Source of the DNA: an uncultured Verrucomicrobiota bacterium
GTDB lineage: Bacteria; Verrucomicrobiota; Verrucomicrobiia; Opitutales; Opitutaceae
Reading direction: 5' to 3'
Length of the DNA stretch: 64,000 bases
NCBI GenBank assembly: GCA_913058185.1
Contig: CAJXQX010000014.1
Location: 1-64,000 of the forward strand
Part shown: in pieces, positions 1 to 7,969 of the stretch
How the letters are laid out: each line of letters starts with the position of its first letter
How positions within the stretch are numbered: position 1 is the first letter of the stretch
The notes under the pieces: model-generated
The model's database searches: none
Told to the model about the DNA's origin: nothing
Seen by the model: the letters and a program-made list of their open reading frames with translations, nothing else
Program-made: the position numbers and the translations under genes

Positions 1-610
1 ACACATGATACCAGTCCGATTCACGTTGGAAGCAGATCTCGAACACTTCATGACCCGCCACGTTAACTTTACGGCAGCCGAACTCACGGAGCTCATCCAG
101 GTTCACTGGCATCACGGAACCGCCGAGCTGGTTTTCATCATCCATCAACCATTCACCGAAACTACCGAGATCTTCGGCATGCACGCCCTTAATGTGCGCT
201 CCGCCATAGTCGGCCAAAGCGACCTTCAATACCGGATTAAAACTAGGCAGAGCCGCCAATTTATTCTCCGGCTCAGATAACGTCACGGTGAAAGCCAATG
301 CCACTGCGGCAACCGCGACCAAACCAATGCTCCAAGGCTGGAGCCACCACGCGCGACTTGATGTGGGTTCGGCGGGTTCCGAGCTGATTTTCGTCCCGGC
401 CAGAATCGACTCCCGCAACCCTGCTGGGGCCGCAATCATCGACAACTTCGCGGCGACGGTCGCATCGAATGCCTGTTCGCGCTCGAACCACGTATTGAGG
501 GTGGGATCGCGATCAGCTTGAGCCAGCGCATCCGCGAAGGCTTCGTTATTGGCATCGGCGCCGTTTGGCCGATATCCTTGTAACATGAATTCTGCTTCTT
601 CGTTGGTCAT
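1..610 (-). CDS. Probable anti-sigma factor, membrane anchored (partial)
   Basis: The frame is open from an ATG at 610 to the window edge, giving 203 codons without a stop, so the C-terminus is missing. The N-terminal ~85 residues are acidic and soluble. One hydrophobic segment lies at about residues 94-111 (core GLVAVAAVALAFTVTL), and the rest would lie outside the membrane. The start ATG overlaps the TGA of the upstream sigma factor gene (ATGA), which implies translational coupling. Known biology: ECF sigma factors are usually co-transcribed with a one-TM anti-sigma factor. I infer that role from position and topology only. No zinc-binding HxxxCxxC motif is visible, so it is not a classical ZAS protein, and the family is not recognised. 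Confidence 0.7.
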   Translation of the reverse strand, partial: MTNEEAEFMLQGYRPNGADANNEAFADALAQADRDPTLNTWFEREQAFDATVAAKLSMIAAPAGLRESILAGTKISSEPAEPTSSRAWWLQPWSIGLVAVAAVALAFTVTLSEPENKLAALPSFNPVLKVALADYGGAHIKGVHAEDLGSFGEWLMDDENQLGGSVMPVNLDELREFGCRKVNVAGHEVFEICFQRESDWYHV

Positions 611-1167
611 TGTTTGACCCCTCCTTTTTTGGTTTTGGGAAATTCTACGACTACGCCCTCTTGGCGACTGCCGGCCTCTTTTTGGGCCATAATTTTACGC
701 AATTGAGTTTTACCGCGGGACAACCGCGACATCACGGTGCCGATCGGCACATCCAAGGACTCGGCGATCTCCTTGTAACTCAGGTCCTCGAGATAAAATA
801 AGGTGAGCGGCGCGCGGAACACCTCGTCCACCTCTTGGAGTGCCTCGACCACCTGATGGGCGTACATCCGACGAGCGTGGTCGATATCCTCAGCTGACAA
901 GTCTTGGGCGGCGGGAGGAAGATCCTCGATCGATTGGGAACGTTGATCCCGGCGACGGCCGCGGAGAAACTCCCGGTATAGCGTAGTAAAAAGCCAGGTT
1001 TTGGCTTTAGAAACCTCGCGAAGCTGGTGCCCACTCTTGGCCCAGATGAAAAAAGTTTGCTGGACCAAATCACACGCGTCCGCCTCCCGCCGCGCCAAAC
1101 TGAGGGCGAAACGGAAGAGTGGCGTGTAGTGGGCGTCCACCAACTGGGCAAAGACCTGGTTGCTCAT
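607..1167 (-). CDS. ECF-type RNA polymerase sigma-70 family sigma factor
   Basis: This 186-residue protein has the two-domain layout of an extracytoplasmic-function sigma factor. Region 2 lies near residues 20-75 (ACDLVQQTFFIWAK, AKTWLFTTLYREF), and region 4 near 115-165 carries the helix-turn-helix LSYKEIAESLDVPIGTVMSR. There is no region 1.1 or 3. It should direct RNA polymerase to a small regulon and be held by the membrane protein encoded just downstream, whose start codon overlaps this stop codon. The ATG at 1167 faces the divergent helicase gene across about 80 bp. The ECF subgroup and the inducing signal cannot be read from sequence. Confidence 0.92.
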   Translation of the reverse strand: MSNQVFAQLVDAHYTPLFRFALSLARREADACDLVQQTFFIWAKSGHQLREVSKAKTWLFTTLYREFLRGRRRDQRSQSIEDLPPAAQDLSAEDIDHARRMYAHQVVEALQEVDEVFRAPLTLFYLEDLSYKEIAESLDVPIGTVMSRLSRGKTQLRKIMAQKEAGSRQEGVVVEFPKTKKGGVKQ

Positions 1168-1249
1168 TGCTTCTAGGAGTAGCCGAATTGTCTCCTTATT
1201 CCCAATCTTCTTGTGAGGCCGTCAAACCGAAGCCCAAAATGCTCCGTTC

Positions 1250-3694
1250 ATGCTTCGGCTCCTGTTACCTCCCAATCTTGCCACCACGGCCCCTCGCGAC
1301 GCGATTGGGGTAAAAATCGAGGTATATCTAAGCCTCCCTCCACCTCCTGAGGTGCTCCCCGCGCTCGCCGCCCTGCAGCGATTTGGTGCCGTCCCCGCGC
1401 CGGTCATGTTTTTGCAGCTCACCCGGGAGCAACTGCGGGAGCTCACCACGCTACTAAAAGGCCAACAGCGCTTTGCCTTGGTCAATGATCCTCAGAAAAC
1501 GCTCCTCTGGATCGGACCCATCCTCCGTGGCGTCAGTGAACATCTGGGCGATCCCGAGCCCAAACCCGTCAAATCGGCCCAACCCGCACCTCCCTCCAAT
1601 CGTAAATCTAAAATCGTAAATCGTAATTCCGAAGATCTTGCTCCGATGCACGTCGACGGTTCCGCCAATTTCCTGGCTATCACCCTGCCCTCCCGCGAAT
1701 CGGTCGCTTACCGGTCCGCGCTCGATCTGCTTAAAGATCACGGATTCCGCCTCGAGCCTTCCAATCGCAAGTGGTGGCTTCGTGATCGCCATAAAACACT
1801 CAGCTTTCTTTCCCACCATCTGGATAGGCTCGAAAACGAATTCCACGCGGAGTTCACCGTCAACTTCGAGCGCAACACCGCCCAGATCGTCAGCGCCGGC
1901 GTATCGACCAAGATCACCAAATCCGGCGATGAATTCGAAGTGACCGTTGGTTTGGACACCGGCGCGATCTCCGGTGCGGAACTGACCTCCGCACTCACCA
2001 GCAATCGGGGTTATTTGGAGTCCGGCGACAAAATCTTCCTGATCGATCCGGCTCAAGCGGCCAAAATCGGCGACGTGCAAAGTGCCCTCGCCGGCGAACC
2101 CACCTCTATAGGCGGCAGCCGTCAGACTCACCGCGTAAGCGCAGCCCGCGCCGCCGAGGTTAATGATTTGCTCGAAGAACTTTCGCCCGGCTATAAATCA
2201 CCGGCCACCTGGCGGGAGCGCAGTCACGCCTTACGCGATCTCAGCACACTCGAATCCCTCAAGGTTCCCGCACCGGCCGGCGAATTCCTGCGACCCTATC
2301 AAAAACTGGGCGTCGCCTGGATGGCCTACCTCCATCGCCACAAATTGGGTGGTATCCTCGCGGATGAAATGGGATTGGGAAAAACGCTGCAGGCCCTCTC
2401 ACTCATCGCGGGACTGCGCGAATCCGAAATCGTAAATCGTAATTCGAAAAGCGAAAATAAGTCGGCCATGCCGACTCTCGTCGTCGCTCCCGCCTCATTG
2501 GTAGAAAACTGGCGCCGGGAAGCCGTCCGATTCACGCCGCAACTCCGCGTATTCGTCCACCATGGGGCGTCCCGCTTGGATTCTTCAGGCAACGTAAACG
2601 AACACGATCTGATCCTCACATCTTACGCGACCTTGGCCAATGATCGCGGTCTCTTCGCCAATGCCGACTGGCGCTGCGTCATCGCCGATGAAGCCCAGCA
2701 CATCAAGAATCGTCGCACCAGAAACGCGAAAGCCCTGCGCGCGCTCTCCGCCCAATCAAGATTTCTCCTCACCGGCACCCCACTCGAGAACTCCCTCAAC
2801 GACTTGCGCTCACTTTTCGAGTTCCTGCTCCCCGGATTCCTCAAAGAACTTCCCACCGGCCTGCGCGGCGACGAACGCAATTGGCACGACGACCGGCTGC
2901 GCTCCCAAACGGCGTCCTATATCCTGCGCCGCACCAAGGTGGCGGTGGCCCCTGAACTTCCCGAAAAAATCGAACAAGTCATCTACTGCGAACAGCCGCC
3001 CGAACAGGCCGCGCTTTACCGCCGCACGCAGGAAACCAGCGAACGCTCGCTCCTCGAGATGGAAACCAAGGACGTCAATCAAGGTTCCATCCGGATGGCG
3101 ACGCTCACCCAACTGTTGCGCTTGCGCCAAGTGTGTTGCGACCCACGGCTGGTCCAACCCTCCGCTCCGGCTATTTGGTCTAGCAAACTCGCTGCCTTCC
3201 GCGAGCTCATGGACGAAATTTCGGACGAAGGACACCGCGTCTTGGTGTTTTCTCAATTCACCAGCCTGCTCGCTCTGCTGCGGGAGGAACTCGATGCCTC
3301 GGGCACGGCCTACGCCTATCTCGATGGCTCAATGACCCCGGCCAAACGTCAGGCGGCCGTCGATCGCTTCCAAAACGACGATCAAATTCCGGTCTTCCTC
3401 CTGTCGCTCAAGGCGGGTGGCACCGGTCTCAATCTCACCGGAGCGGACACGGTCATCCACTTCGACCCCTGGTGGAACCCCGCCGTGGAGGCCCAGGCGA
3501 CGGATCGAGCGCATCGCATTGGCCAGACCCGAGTGGTCACGAGCTACAAGCTGATTTGCAGTGGAAGTGTGGAAGAAAAAGTGCTCGGATTGCAGGAAAC
3601 CAAGCGGGCCCTTTTGGCCGATGTTTTCGAGGCGAGTGACGCTGCCTCCGCCAAATTGGAACTCTCCGACCTGCGCGACCTGCTCAGAGACTGA
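1250..3694 (+). CDS. SNF2/Rad54-family DEAD/DEAH box helicase
   Basis: This 814-residue SF2 ATPase has an N-terminal ~330 residues of unknown fold, then the SNF2 core. Visible motifs are RPYQKLGVAWM (from about 347), Walker A DEMGLGKT (about 371-378), DEAQ Walker B (about 479), LTGTPLENSLNDL, and a C-terminal helicase lobe with FSQFTSLL, LDGSM, GGTGLNLTGAD and QATDRAHRIGQ. Family members translocate on double-stranded DNA and remodel protein-DNA complexes; the cellular role of bacterial stand-alone members is not settled. The protein contains the peptide IVNRNS twice (near residues 122 and 394), encoded by an identical 19-bp repeat. The second copy lies in a short insertion between motif I and motif Ia. 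No SWIM zinc finger is seen. The start ATG at 1250 is the first in frame. Confidence 0.93.
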   Translation: MLRLLLPPNLATTAPRDAIGVKIEVYLSLPPPPEVLPALAALQRFGAVPAPVMFLQLTREQLRELTTLLKGQQRFALVNDPQKTLLWIGPILRGVSEHLGDPEPKPVKSAQPAPPSNRKSKIVNRNSEDLAPMHVDGSANFLAITLPSRESVAYRSALDLLKDHGFRLEPSNRKWWLRDRHKTLSFLSHHLDRLENEFHAEFTVNFERNTAQIVSAGVSTKITKSGDEFEVTVGLDTGAISGAELTSALTSNRGYLESGDKIFLIDPAQAAKIGDVQSALAGEPTSIGGSRQTHRVSAARAAEVNDLLEELSPGYKSPATWRERSHALRDLSTLESLKVPAPAGEFLRPYQKLGVAWMAYLHRHKLGGILADEMGLGKTLQALSLIAGLRESEIVNRNSKSENKSAMPTLVVAPASLVENWRREAVRFTPQLRVFVHHGASRLDSSGNVNEHDLILTSYATLANDRGLFANADWRCVIADEAQHIKNRRTRNAKALRALSAQSRFLLTGTPLENSLNDLRSLFEFLLPGFLKELPTGLRGDERNWHDDRLRSQTASYILRRTKVAVAPELPEKIEQVIYCEQPPEQAALYRRTQETSERSLLEMETKDVNQGSIRMATLTQLLRLRQVCCDPRLVQPSAPAIWSSKLAAFRELMDEISDEGHRVLVFSQFTSLLALLREELDASGTAYAYLDGSMTPAKRQAAVDRFQNDDQIPVFLLSLKAGGTGLNLTGADTVIHFDPWWNPAVEAQATDRAHRIGQTRVVTSYKLICSGSVEEKVLGLQETKRALLADVFEASDAASAKLELSDLRDLLRD
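1598..1633 (+). repeat. Short AATCGTAA-type repeat inside the helicase gene, copy 1
   Basis: A run built from ATCGTAAATC units. It contains the 19-mer aaatcgtaaatcgtaattc (1611-1629), which recurs exactly at 2427-2445. It is read in frame as KIVNRNS and lies in a proline/serine-rich linker of the N-terminal region. Confidence 0.75.
2427..2445 (+). repeat. Short AATCGTAA-type repeat inside the helicase gene, copy 2
   Basis: The same 19-mer as at 1611-1629, in the same reading frame (EIVNRNS). It is followed by a charged stretch (KSENKSAM) that lengthens the loop between Walker A and motif Ia of the SNF2 core. It looks like an insertion tolerated in a surface loop. Confidence 0.75.
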
Positions 3695-3749
3695 TAAAAA
3701 CCTATTGACGACACCACGCCGAATGCTTCCTCTCCCCATTTCTTCTGAC

Positions 3750-3825
3750 GGCGAGATAGCTCAGTTGGTAGAGCAGCGCACTGAAAATGCGCGTGTCCCC
3801 GGTTCGATTCCGGGTCTCGCCACCA
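3750..3825 (+). tRNA. tRNA-Phe (GAA)
   Basis: A 76-nt cloverleaf. The acceptor GGCGAGA pairs with TCTCGCC, and the D-arm contains AGCTCAGTTGGTAGAGC. The anticodon loop CTGAAAA has anticodon GAA, and the T-arm contains GGTTCGATTCC. The terminal CCA is encoded. It is followed at once by an intrinsic terminator. Confidence 0.97.
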
Positions 3826-3830
3826 TTTAG

Positions 3831-3865
3831 AAAAAAAACCGCTCCTTTATAGGGGCGGTTTTTTT
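3831..3865 (+). terminator. Rho-independent terminator of tRNA-Phe
   Basis: The stem CCGCTCC (3839-3845) pairs with GGGGCGG (3852-3858) with one G-T pair and a 6-nt loop. It is followed by a run of seven T and preceded by eight A, so it could also act on the other strand. Confidence 0.9.
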
Positions 3866-3887
3866 GGTTTACGGGACAATATCACGC

Positions 3888-4006
3888 GAAAAAGGGGTCA
3901 GGTCGCAAAAAAGTTCAATGGTGTCGTAGACAGAATGTCTCCTCGCTTCGCTCCTCGATTGTCGGCCTGCAGCCTCGGAATTCACTTTTTGCGACCTGTC
4001 CCCTTC
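3888..4006. repeat. REPIN/MITE-like inverted repeat element
   Basis: Two arms of about 22-25 bp face each other. Left, AAAAGGGGTCAGGTCGCAAA continues into AA. Right, read on the minus strand, it is GGAAGGGGACAGGTCGCAAA continuing into AA. The core AGGTCGCAAAAA is identical (3900-3911 and 3986-3997). About 74 bp lie between the cores and contain a small AGACA/TGTCT hairpin. It has no ORF. Such paired REPs are known to be moved in trans by REP-associated tyrosine transposases, and one is encoded at 61864-62859. Bases similar to both arms (TGACCCCTTTTTC and CCTGTCCCTTTTT) occur just upstream of that gene. Confidence 0.7.
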
Positions 4007-4095
4007 CCCCAGGCCGTAAGTCCACGAGTCACATCGTCCACGCCCACCCCACATCCTTGCCCGAAAATCGGCGGCGCGGGGCAATGCGAGTTTGC

Positions 4096-4101
4096 TAGAA
4101 T
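4096..4101 (+). promoter_or_regulatory. Possible -10 box of ada
   Basis: TAGAAT ends only 6 nt before the ATG at 4108. If it is used, the mRNA would be leaderless, or translation would start at the in-frame ATG at 4135 or 4171. No convincing -35 box was found. Confidence 0.35.
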
Positions 4102-4107
4102 GGGCGC

Positions 4108-4527
4108 ATGACTTTGATCCTCGAAACCACACCTATGTCCGTTCCGCACCGCTTACCTTCCGCATCTACCATGACGCAGGCGTTCTATGATCGGGATGAG
4201 TCAGCGGAGGGAATCTTCATCGTGGGCGTAAAAACCACGGGCATCTTCTGCCGTCCAACCTGCAAGGCCCGTAAACCCAAGCCGGAGAATATTTCTTTCT
4301 ATCCTGATGCCACGGCGGCGCTGCACGACGGATTCCGTCCCTGTAAGCTCTGTGAGCCGCTCGACTCCACCCTTCCGCCTCCCCCCCTCGTGCTGAAGTT
4401 GCGCGAAGCCATTGAAGAAGAGCCGACCCGTCGTATCACCGAACAAAATCTTACTGATCGCGGGATCGATCCCTCTACCGCTCGGCGCCAATTTCGCCGT
4501 TACTATGGTATGACCTTCCATGCTTAA
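4108..4527 (+). pseudogene. ada: Ada DNA methyltransferase, N-terminal fragment (gene split by TAA)
   Basis: The first 139 codons of an Ada protein. The methylphosphotriester-acceptor domain is intact, with the four zinc cysteines in FCRPTC and PCKLC. It is followed by the first half of the AraC-type helix-turn-helix (LTDRGIDPSTARRQFRRYYG). The frame stops at TAA (4525-4527) in TFHA*ARARRMGMA, where Ada proteins normally have an aromatic residue (often Tyr) and continue. The same frame resumes without a shift, so a single base change (for example TAC to TAA) explains the break. Ada repairs methyl phosphotriesters and then activates its own regulon; cutting the HTH should abolish that switch. 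The start is uncertain (4108, 4135 or 4171). Confidence 0.85.
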
Positions 4528-4542
4528 GCCCGTGCCCGCCGC

Positions 4543-5208
4543 ATGGGCATGGCGTTAAAAAACATCGGCACGGGTGACCGCGTCACCGAGGCGCAGTTTG
4601 CCCAAGGATTCGAATCCGCGAGCGGTTTCCGTGATGCCGTGCAACGTTTGTTCGGGGCGCCGCCTAAAAGCGCCGCCGCCAACACGCGCCTACTCTTCGC
4701 CGAGCGCATCACGACCCCGCTAGGCCGCATACTCGCCGTCGCAGGCGACGACGGCCTCCATATTCTCGATTTCGTAGACCGCCGGGGATTGGAACGAAAA
4801 CTCATTGCCCTACGCCAACGCTTGAAGGTGACCGTCGTGCCCGGTTCGCATCCCGTTCTCACCGCCACCGCGGATCAGATGAAAGCTTATTTTGCGGGAG
4901 AGCGGACCGCTTTTGATCTGCCGCTTGCGCCCACCGGCTCCGCTTGGGAGCACGCTGCTTGGGATCACCTCAGATCCATTCCTCCTGGCACCACCGAGAG
5001 TTACGGCACTATGGCCAACGCGCTGGGTCGTCCTGGTGCCGCTCGCGCCGTGGGTCGCGCCAACGGCATGAACTACATTTCTATCATAATCCCCTGCCAT
5101 CGAGTCATCGCCGCCGATGGAAACCTCACCGGTTACGGGGGAGGACTTTGGCGCAAGCAATGGCTCCTAAGCCCCGAACAGAAATTGAAGGGCAACGCGC
5201 GTAAGTGA
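4543..5208 (+). pseudogene. ada: Ada C-terminal fragment: O6-methylguanine-DNA methyltransferase domain
   Basis: In frame with the fragment upstream and separated from it by one TAA and five codons. It carries the second half of the AraC-type domain (VTEAQFAQGFESASGFRDA) and a complete methyltransferase domain with the acceptor cysteine in PCHRVIAADG and the YG of ESYGTMA. If translation restarts at the ATG at 4543, the product (221 residues) could still act as an Ogt-like repair enzyme, so the locus may be a functional split rather than a dead gene. Its TGA overlaps the GTG start of the transporter gene downstream (GTGA). Confidence 0.85.
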
Positions 5209-6083
5209 CTACACAGAAATGGGTTAAATTTATTTTACTCTGTGCGATTTGGAGCAGTTCATTTGTCTTCATCCGCATTTTCGCTCCGGTGCTCGGCCCG
5301 GCCCTAACCGCGGCGGGCCGTCTTGGCATCGCAGGTCTCGTATTGGTCGCCTACCTGCGCGTCATCGGATTTGATTCCAAATGGCGTGAATACCGGGGGC
5401 TTTACTTTCGAATCGGACTGCTGGCCTCGGCGGTCCCTTTCTCCTGTTTCGCTATCGGCGCCCTCCAATTACCCGCTTCCCTGCTGGGGATCCTAAACGC
5501 CTGCACGCCTTTGTTCGGCGCCATCTTCGCCGCCCTTTGGCTGGGCGAAGGATTCGGACTCAAACGAGCGATCGGAGTGTTTCTTGGTCTTGTCGGCGTC
5601 ACCCTCGCCAACGGACTCGGTAACGTTGAGCTCTCGACGGCTACGTTCATAGCTATCGGTGTCACCGTAATCGCACCGCTTTGTTCCGCGCTCTCCGGGG
5701 TGTTTATCAAACTGCGAGCAAGTCATCTTCCCTCCCAGGGTATCGCGGCGTGGACTCAACTTTCGGTCGCACCCGTCGTGCTCCTGGGCCTGCCGGTTTC
5801 TCCCCTGGTTTCAACTCCCGGATTGACCGAAATTGGAGCACTTTTGCTCCTGTCCGTTTTCGGCAGTGCCTTAGCCTATCTACTTTTCTATCGACTGCTC
5901 GCCGATATTGGCCCGACCCGCTGCACCACGATCACGTTCGTCATTCCCGTATTTTCCATGGGCTGGGGCGCCTTACTTCTCGGAGAGCAAATCACTCCGG
6001 GCATGATCATAGGCTGCTCGATCATGATCGGAGGAACGTTACTGGTGATGTCACCTACGCCGGTTAAGCGTGAATCAGTCTGA
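5205..6083 (+). CDS. EamA/DMT family transporter
   Basis: This 292-residue, very hydrophobic protein has about ten predicted membrane helices in two related halves, the layout of the EamA (drug/metabolite transporter) superfamily. The N-terminal half starts WVKFILLCAIWSSSFVFIR, with the conserved W-S-S-F element at the end of helix 1. The second half begins near residue 150 and ends ILLGEQ-like (LLLGEQITPGMIIG). Members export amino acids, nucleosides or other small metabolites; the substrate here is unknown. The GTG start overlaps the ada fragment stop, so it is probably co-translated with it. Confidence 0.9.
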   Translation: MTTQKWVKFILLCAIWSSSFVFIRIFAPVLGPALTAAGRLGIAGLVLVAYLRVIGFDSKWREYRGLYFRIGLLASAVPFSCFAIGALQLPASLLGILNACTPLFGAIFAALWLGEGFGLKRAIGVFLGLVGVTLANGLGNVELSTATFIAIGVTVIAPLCSALSGVFIKLRASHLPSQGIAAWTQLSVAPVVLLGLPVSPLVSTPGLTEIGALLLLSVFGSALAYLLFYRLLADIGPTRCTTITFVIPVFSMGWGALLLGEQITPGMIIGCSIMIGGTLLVMSPTPVKRESV

Positions 6084-6339
6084 GACTGAAACCACATCCC
6101 TGCCCGATAATCGACGGCAGTCGGTCTGCCCCACTTTTCCAAGATGCCCCCGTCAGTCCGTATCCATTATAAGGCGCAATCAGACTGACTTAATCCCACC
6201 GCAGTTTTTGCCGCAAAAAGGCGCAAAAATAGGCGGTGGCCAGTGGTCACCGCACGCGCGCCACGTGGTGCCTCGAATCGTTAAAAAGCGGAGATAGTTC
6301 TTGGGCTTTTTTGCGGCTAAACCCGACTGCCGGCCACGA

Positions 6340-7332
6340 TCACATCGTTACCACGATTTTACCGAACTGCCCGCCTTGCTCCATGAGATCAAATGCGGCG
6401 GGCGCATCGGACAGGGCAAACTTATCGCTGACAATCGGCTTGATTAGATGCTGCTCCACAAAGGCCACCATCGCCCCCCAGTCGGCTGGGCTTCCCATCG
6501 TGGTCCCAAGCAAGCTGAGTTGTTTCCAAAATATTTTGGTCATCGGCAAGACATCCGGATTACCGCGAGTCGCGCCAAAAAACACCACGCGGGCACCCGG
6601 TCGGCATAAATCAACGAGCGCGCCAAACCCATCGCCTCCGGCACTATCCACGATCACGTCAAATCCCAGTCCGGATTTACGCGCCGCTTTGGCCCAACCA
6701 TCTTCGCGATAGTTGAAACCACCTTTCGCTCCGAGCTCGATCGCGCGGGCGATCTTCTCGTCACTGCTGGAGGTCACCCAAACTTCGGCTCCGATCGCAA
6801 CCGCGTATTGCAGGGCAAACAACGCCACGCCGCCTCCGATCCCGGAAAGCAATACGCGCTCCCCCGAACGCAACTGCGCTCGCGAAAACACCGCCCGATA
6901 AGCAGTCAATCCAGCCAAAGGCAAAGCCGCCGCTTCGGGCCAACTTAAGTGGGCCGGTTTCCGCGCAAGCTGGGCCAAAGGCACCACGACTTTCTCCGCG
7001 AGAGTTCCAGCGCGGGGCAGCCCCAGGATCGTAAAATCCGCCCCCTGAACGTGCTTGCTCTCACCCCAATCGAAACTCGGATTGATGACCACTTCGTCAC
7101 CGACGGCCCAATCCGCGGTGTCATCGCCGACCGCTTCAATCACCCCCGCGCCATCTGAACCGGGAGTGACGGGATAATTAATCCCCGGATATTGGCCGAG
7201 TTTGATCCAAAGATCGCGGCGATTGAGCGCGGCCGCCTGCAACCGGATCAATACTTCCCCGGGCCCCGGAGTCGGATCGGACACCACGGCAACTTCGATT
7301 TCGTTTAGAGCGGGAATTTGGACAGCTTTCAT
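6340..7332 (-). CDS. Zinc-type alcohol dehydrogenase-like NAD(P)H:quinone oxidoreductase (MDR)
   Basis: This 330-residue medium-chain dehydrogenase/reductase has an N-terminal GroES-like domain (GPGEVLIRLQAAALNRRDLW, GSDGAGVIEAVG) and a Rossmann domain with the nucleotide loop SGIGGGVALFALQYA. The catalytic-zinc cysteine and histidine positions of true alcohol dehydrogenases are not apparent, which favours the quinone oxidoreductase branch. I chose ATG 7332 (MKAVQIPAL) because the family starts here; a longer frame upstream is poorly conserved and runs into the divergent rluE promoter region. The 256-bp gap to the preceding transporter holds no gene I can see. Confidence 0.88.
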   Translation of the reverse strand: MKAVQIPALNEIEVAVVSDPTPGPGEVLIRLQAAALNRRDLWIKLGQYPGINYPVTPGSDGAGVIEAVGDDTADWAVGDEVVINPSFDWGESKHVQGADFTILGLPRAGTLAEKVVVPLAQLARKPAHLSWPEAAALPLAGLTAYRAVFSRAQLRSGERVLLSGIGGGVALFALQYAVAIGAEVWVTSSSDEKIARAIELGAKGGFNYREDGWAKAARKSGLGFDVIVDSAGGDGFGALVDLCRPGARVVFFGATRGNPDVLPMTKIFWKQLSLLGTTMGSPADWGAMVAFVEQHLIKPIVSDKFALSDAPAAFDLMEQGGQFGKIVVTM

Positions 7333-7390
7333 GATCGAACAGGAATGATCTGACCTTGTCATAGAAACGCGAGTCCCTGTCACTCTTTCC

Positions 7391-7969
7391 GTGTTCATCG
7401 CCTTGCATAAACCCTTTGGATTCCTCTCGCAGTTCACGCCCGAACCCGGATCCAAGTGGCGCACGCTAGCCGACTTCAAAATACCCTCGGGCGTTTATCC
7501 GTTGGGACGATTAGACGCTGATTCGGAAGGACTCCTGTTGTTGAGCGACGAGACGAAGCTTAACGCAAAATTACTCAACCCCACTCACGGGCATCGACGA
7601 GAATATTGGATTCAAATCGAAGGTCTTCCGACTGACCAAGCACTCGCCGAAATGGCCACCGGCGTAACGATTCGGGGGCACCGCACCCTGCCCTGCACCG
7701 CCACCAGACTTGATCCCGGGCCTAATCTCCTCCCACGCGATCCGCCTATCCGGATTCGGAAAACGGTTCCCGACAGCTGGATATCGCTCGTGCTCAAGGA
7801 GGGGAAAAACCGCCAAGTCCGCCGGATGACGGCTGCGGTCGGCCTGCCGACGCTGCGACTTCATCGCGCCGCTATCGGTAATCTATCGCTCGCTTCACTC
7901 GAGCTCCCACCGGGAACGTGGCGCGAACTTTCTGACGAGGAACGGGCGCTAGCTATCCCTAAGCGTTAG
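7391..7969 (+). CDS. rluE: 23S rRNA pseudouridine synthase, RluE/RsuA family
   Basis: A 192-residue enzyme of the RsuA/RluB/E/F family without an S4 domain, which matches RluE (pseudouridine 2457 in E. coli 23S rRNA). It contains the family opener ALHKPFGFLSQF, the catalytic Asp in GRLDADSEGLLLLSD and the late motif KEGKNRQVRRMTAAVGLPTLRL. Translation starts at GTG 7391. The gene is divergent from the quinone oxidoreductase, and its 3' end overlaps the 3' end of the phoX-like gene by 11 bp. Confidence 0.9.
   Translation: MFIALHKPFGFLSQFTPEPGSKWRTLADFKIPSGVYPLGRLDADSEGLLLLSDETKLNAKLLNPTHGHRREYWIQIEGLPTDQALAEMATGVTIRGHRTLPCTATRLDPGPNLLPRDPPIRIRKTVPDSWISLVLKEGKNRQVRRMTAAVGLPTLRLHRAAIGNLSLASLELPPGTWRELSDEERALAIPKR

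Noticed and set aside
6084-6339. Dyads near 6234-6290 between the transporter and the quinone oxidoreductase
   Set aside because: Imperfect and without a T-run, so neither a clear terminator nor an operator; no gene is seen in the gap.
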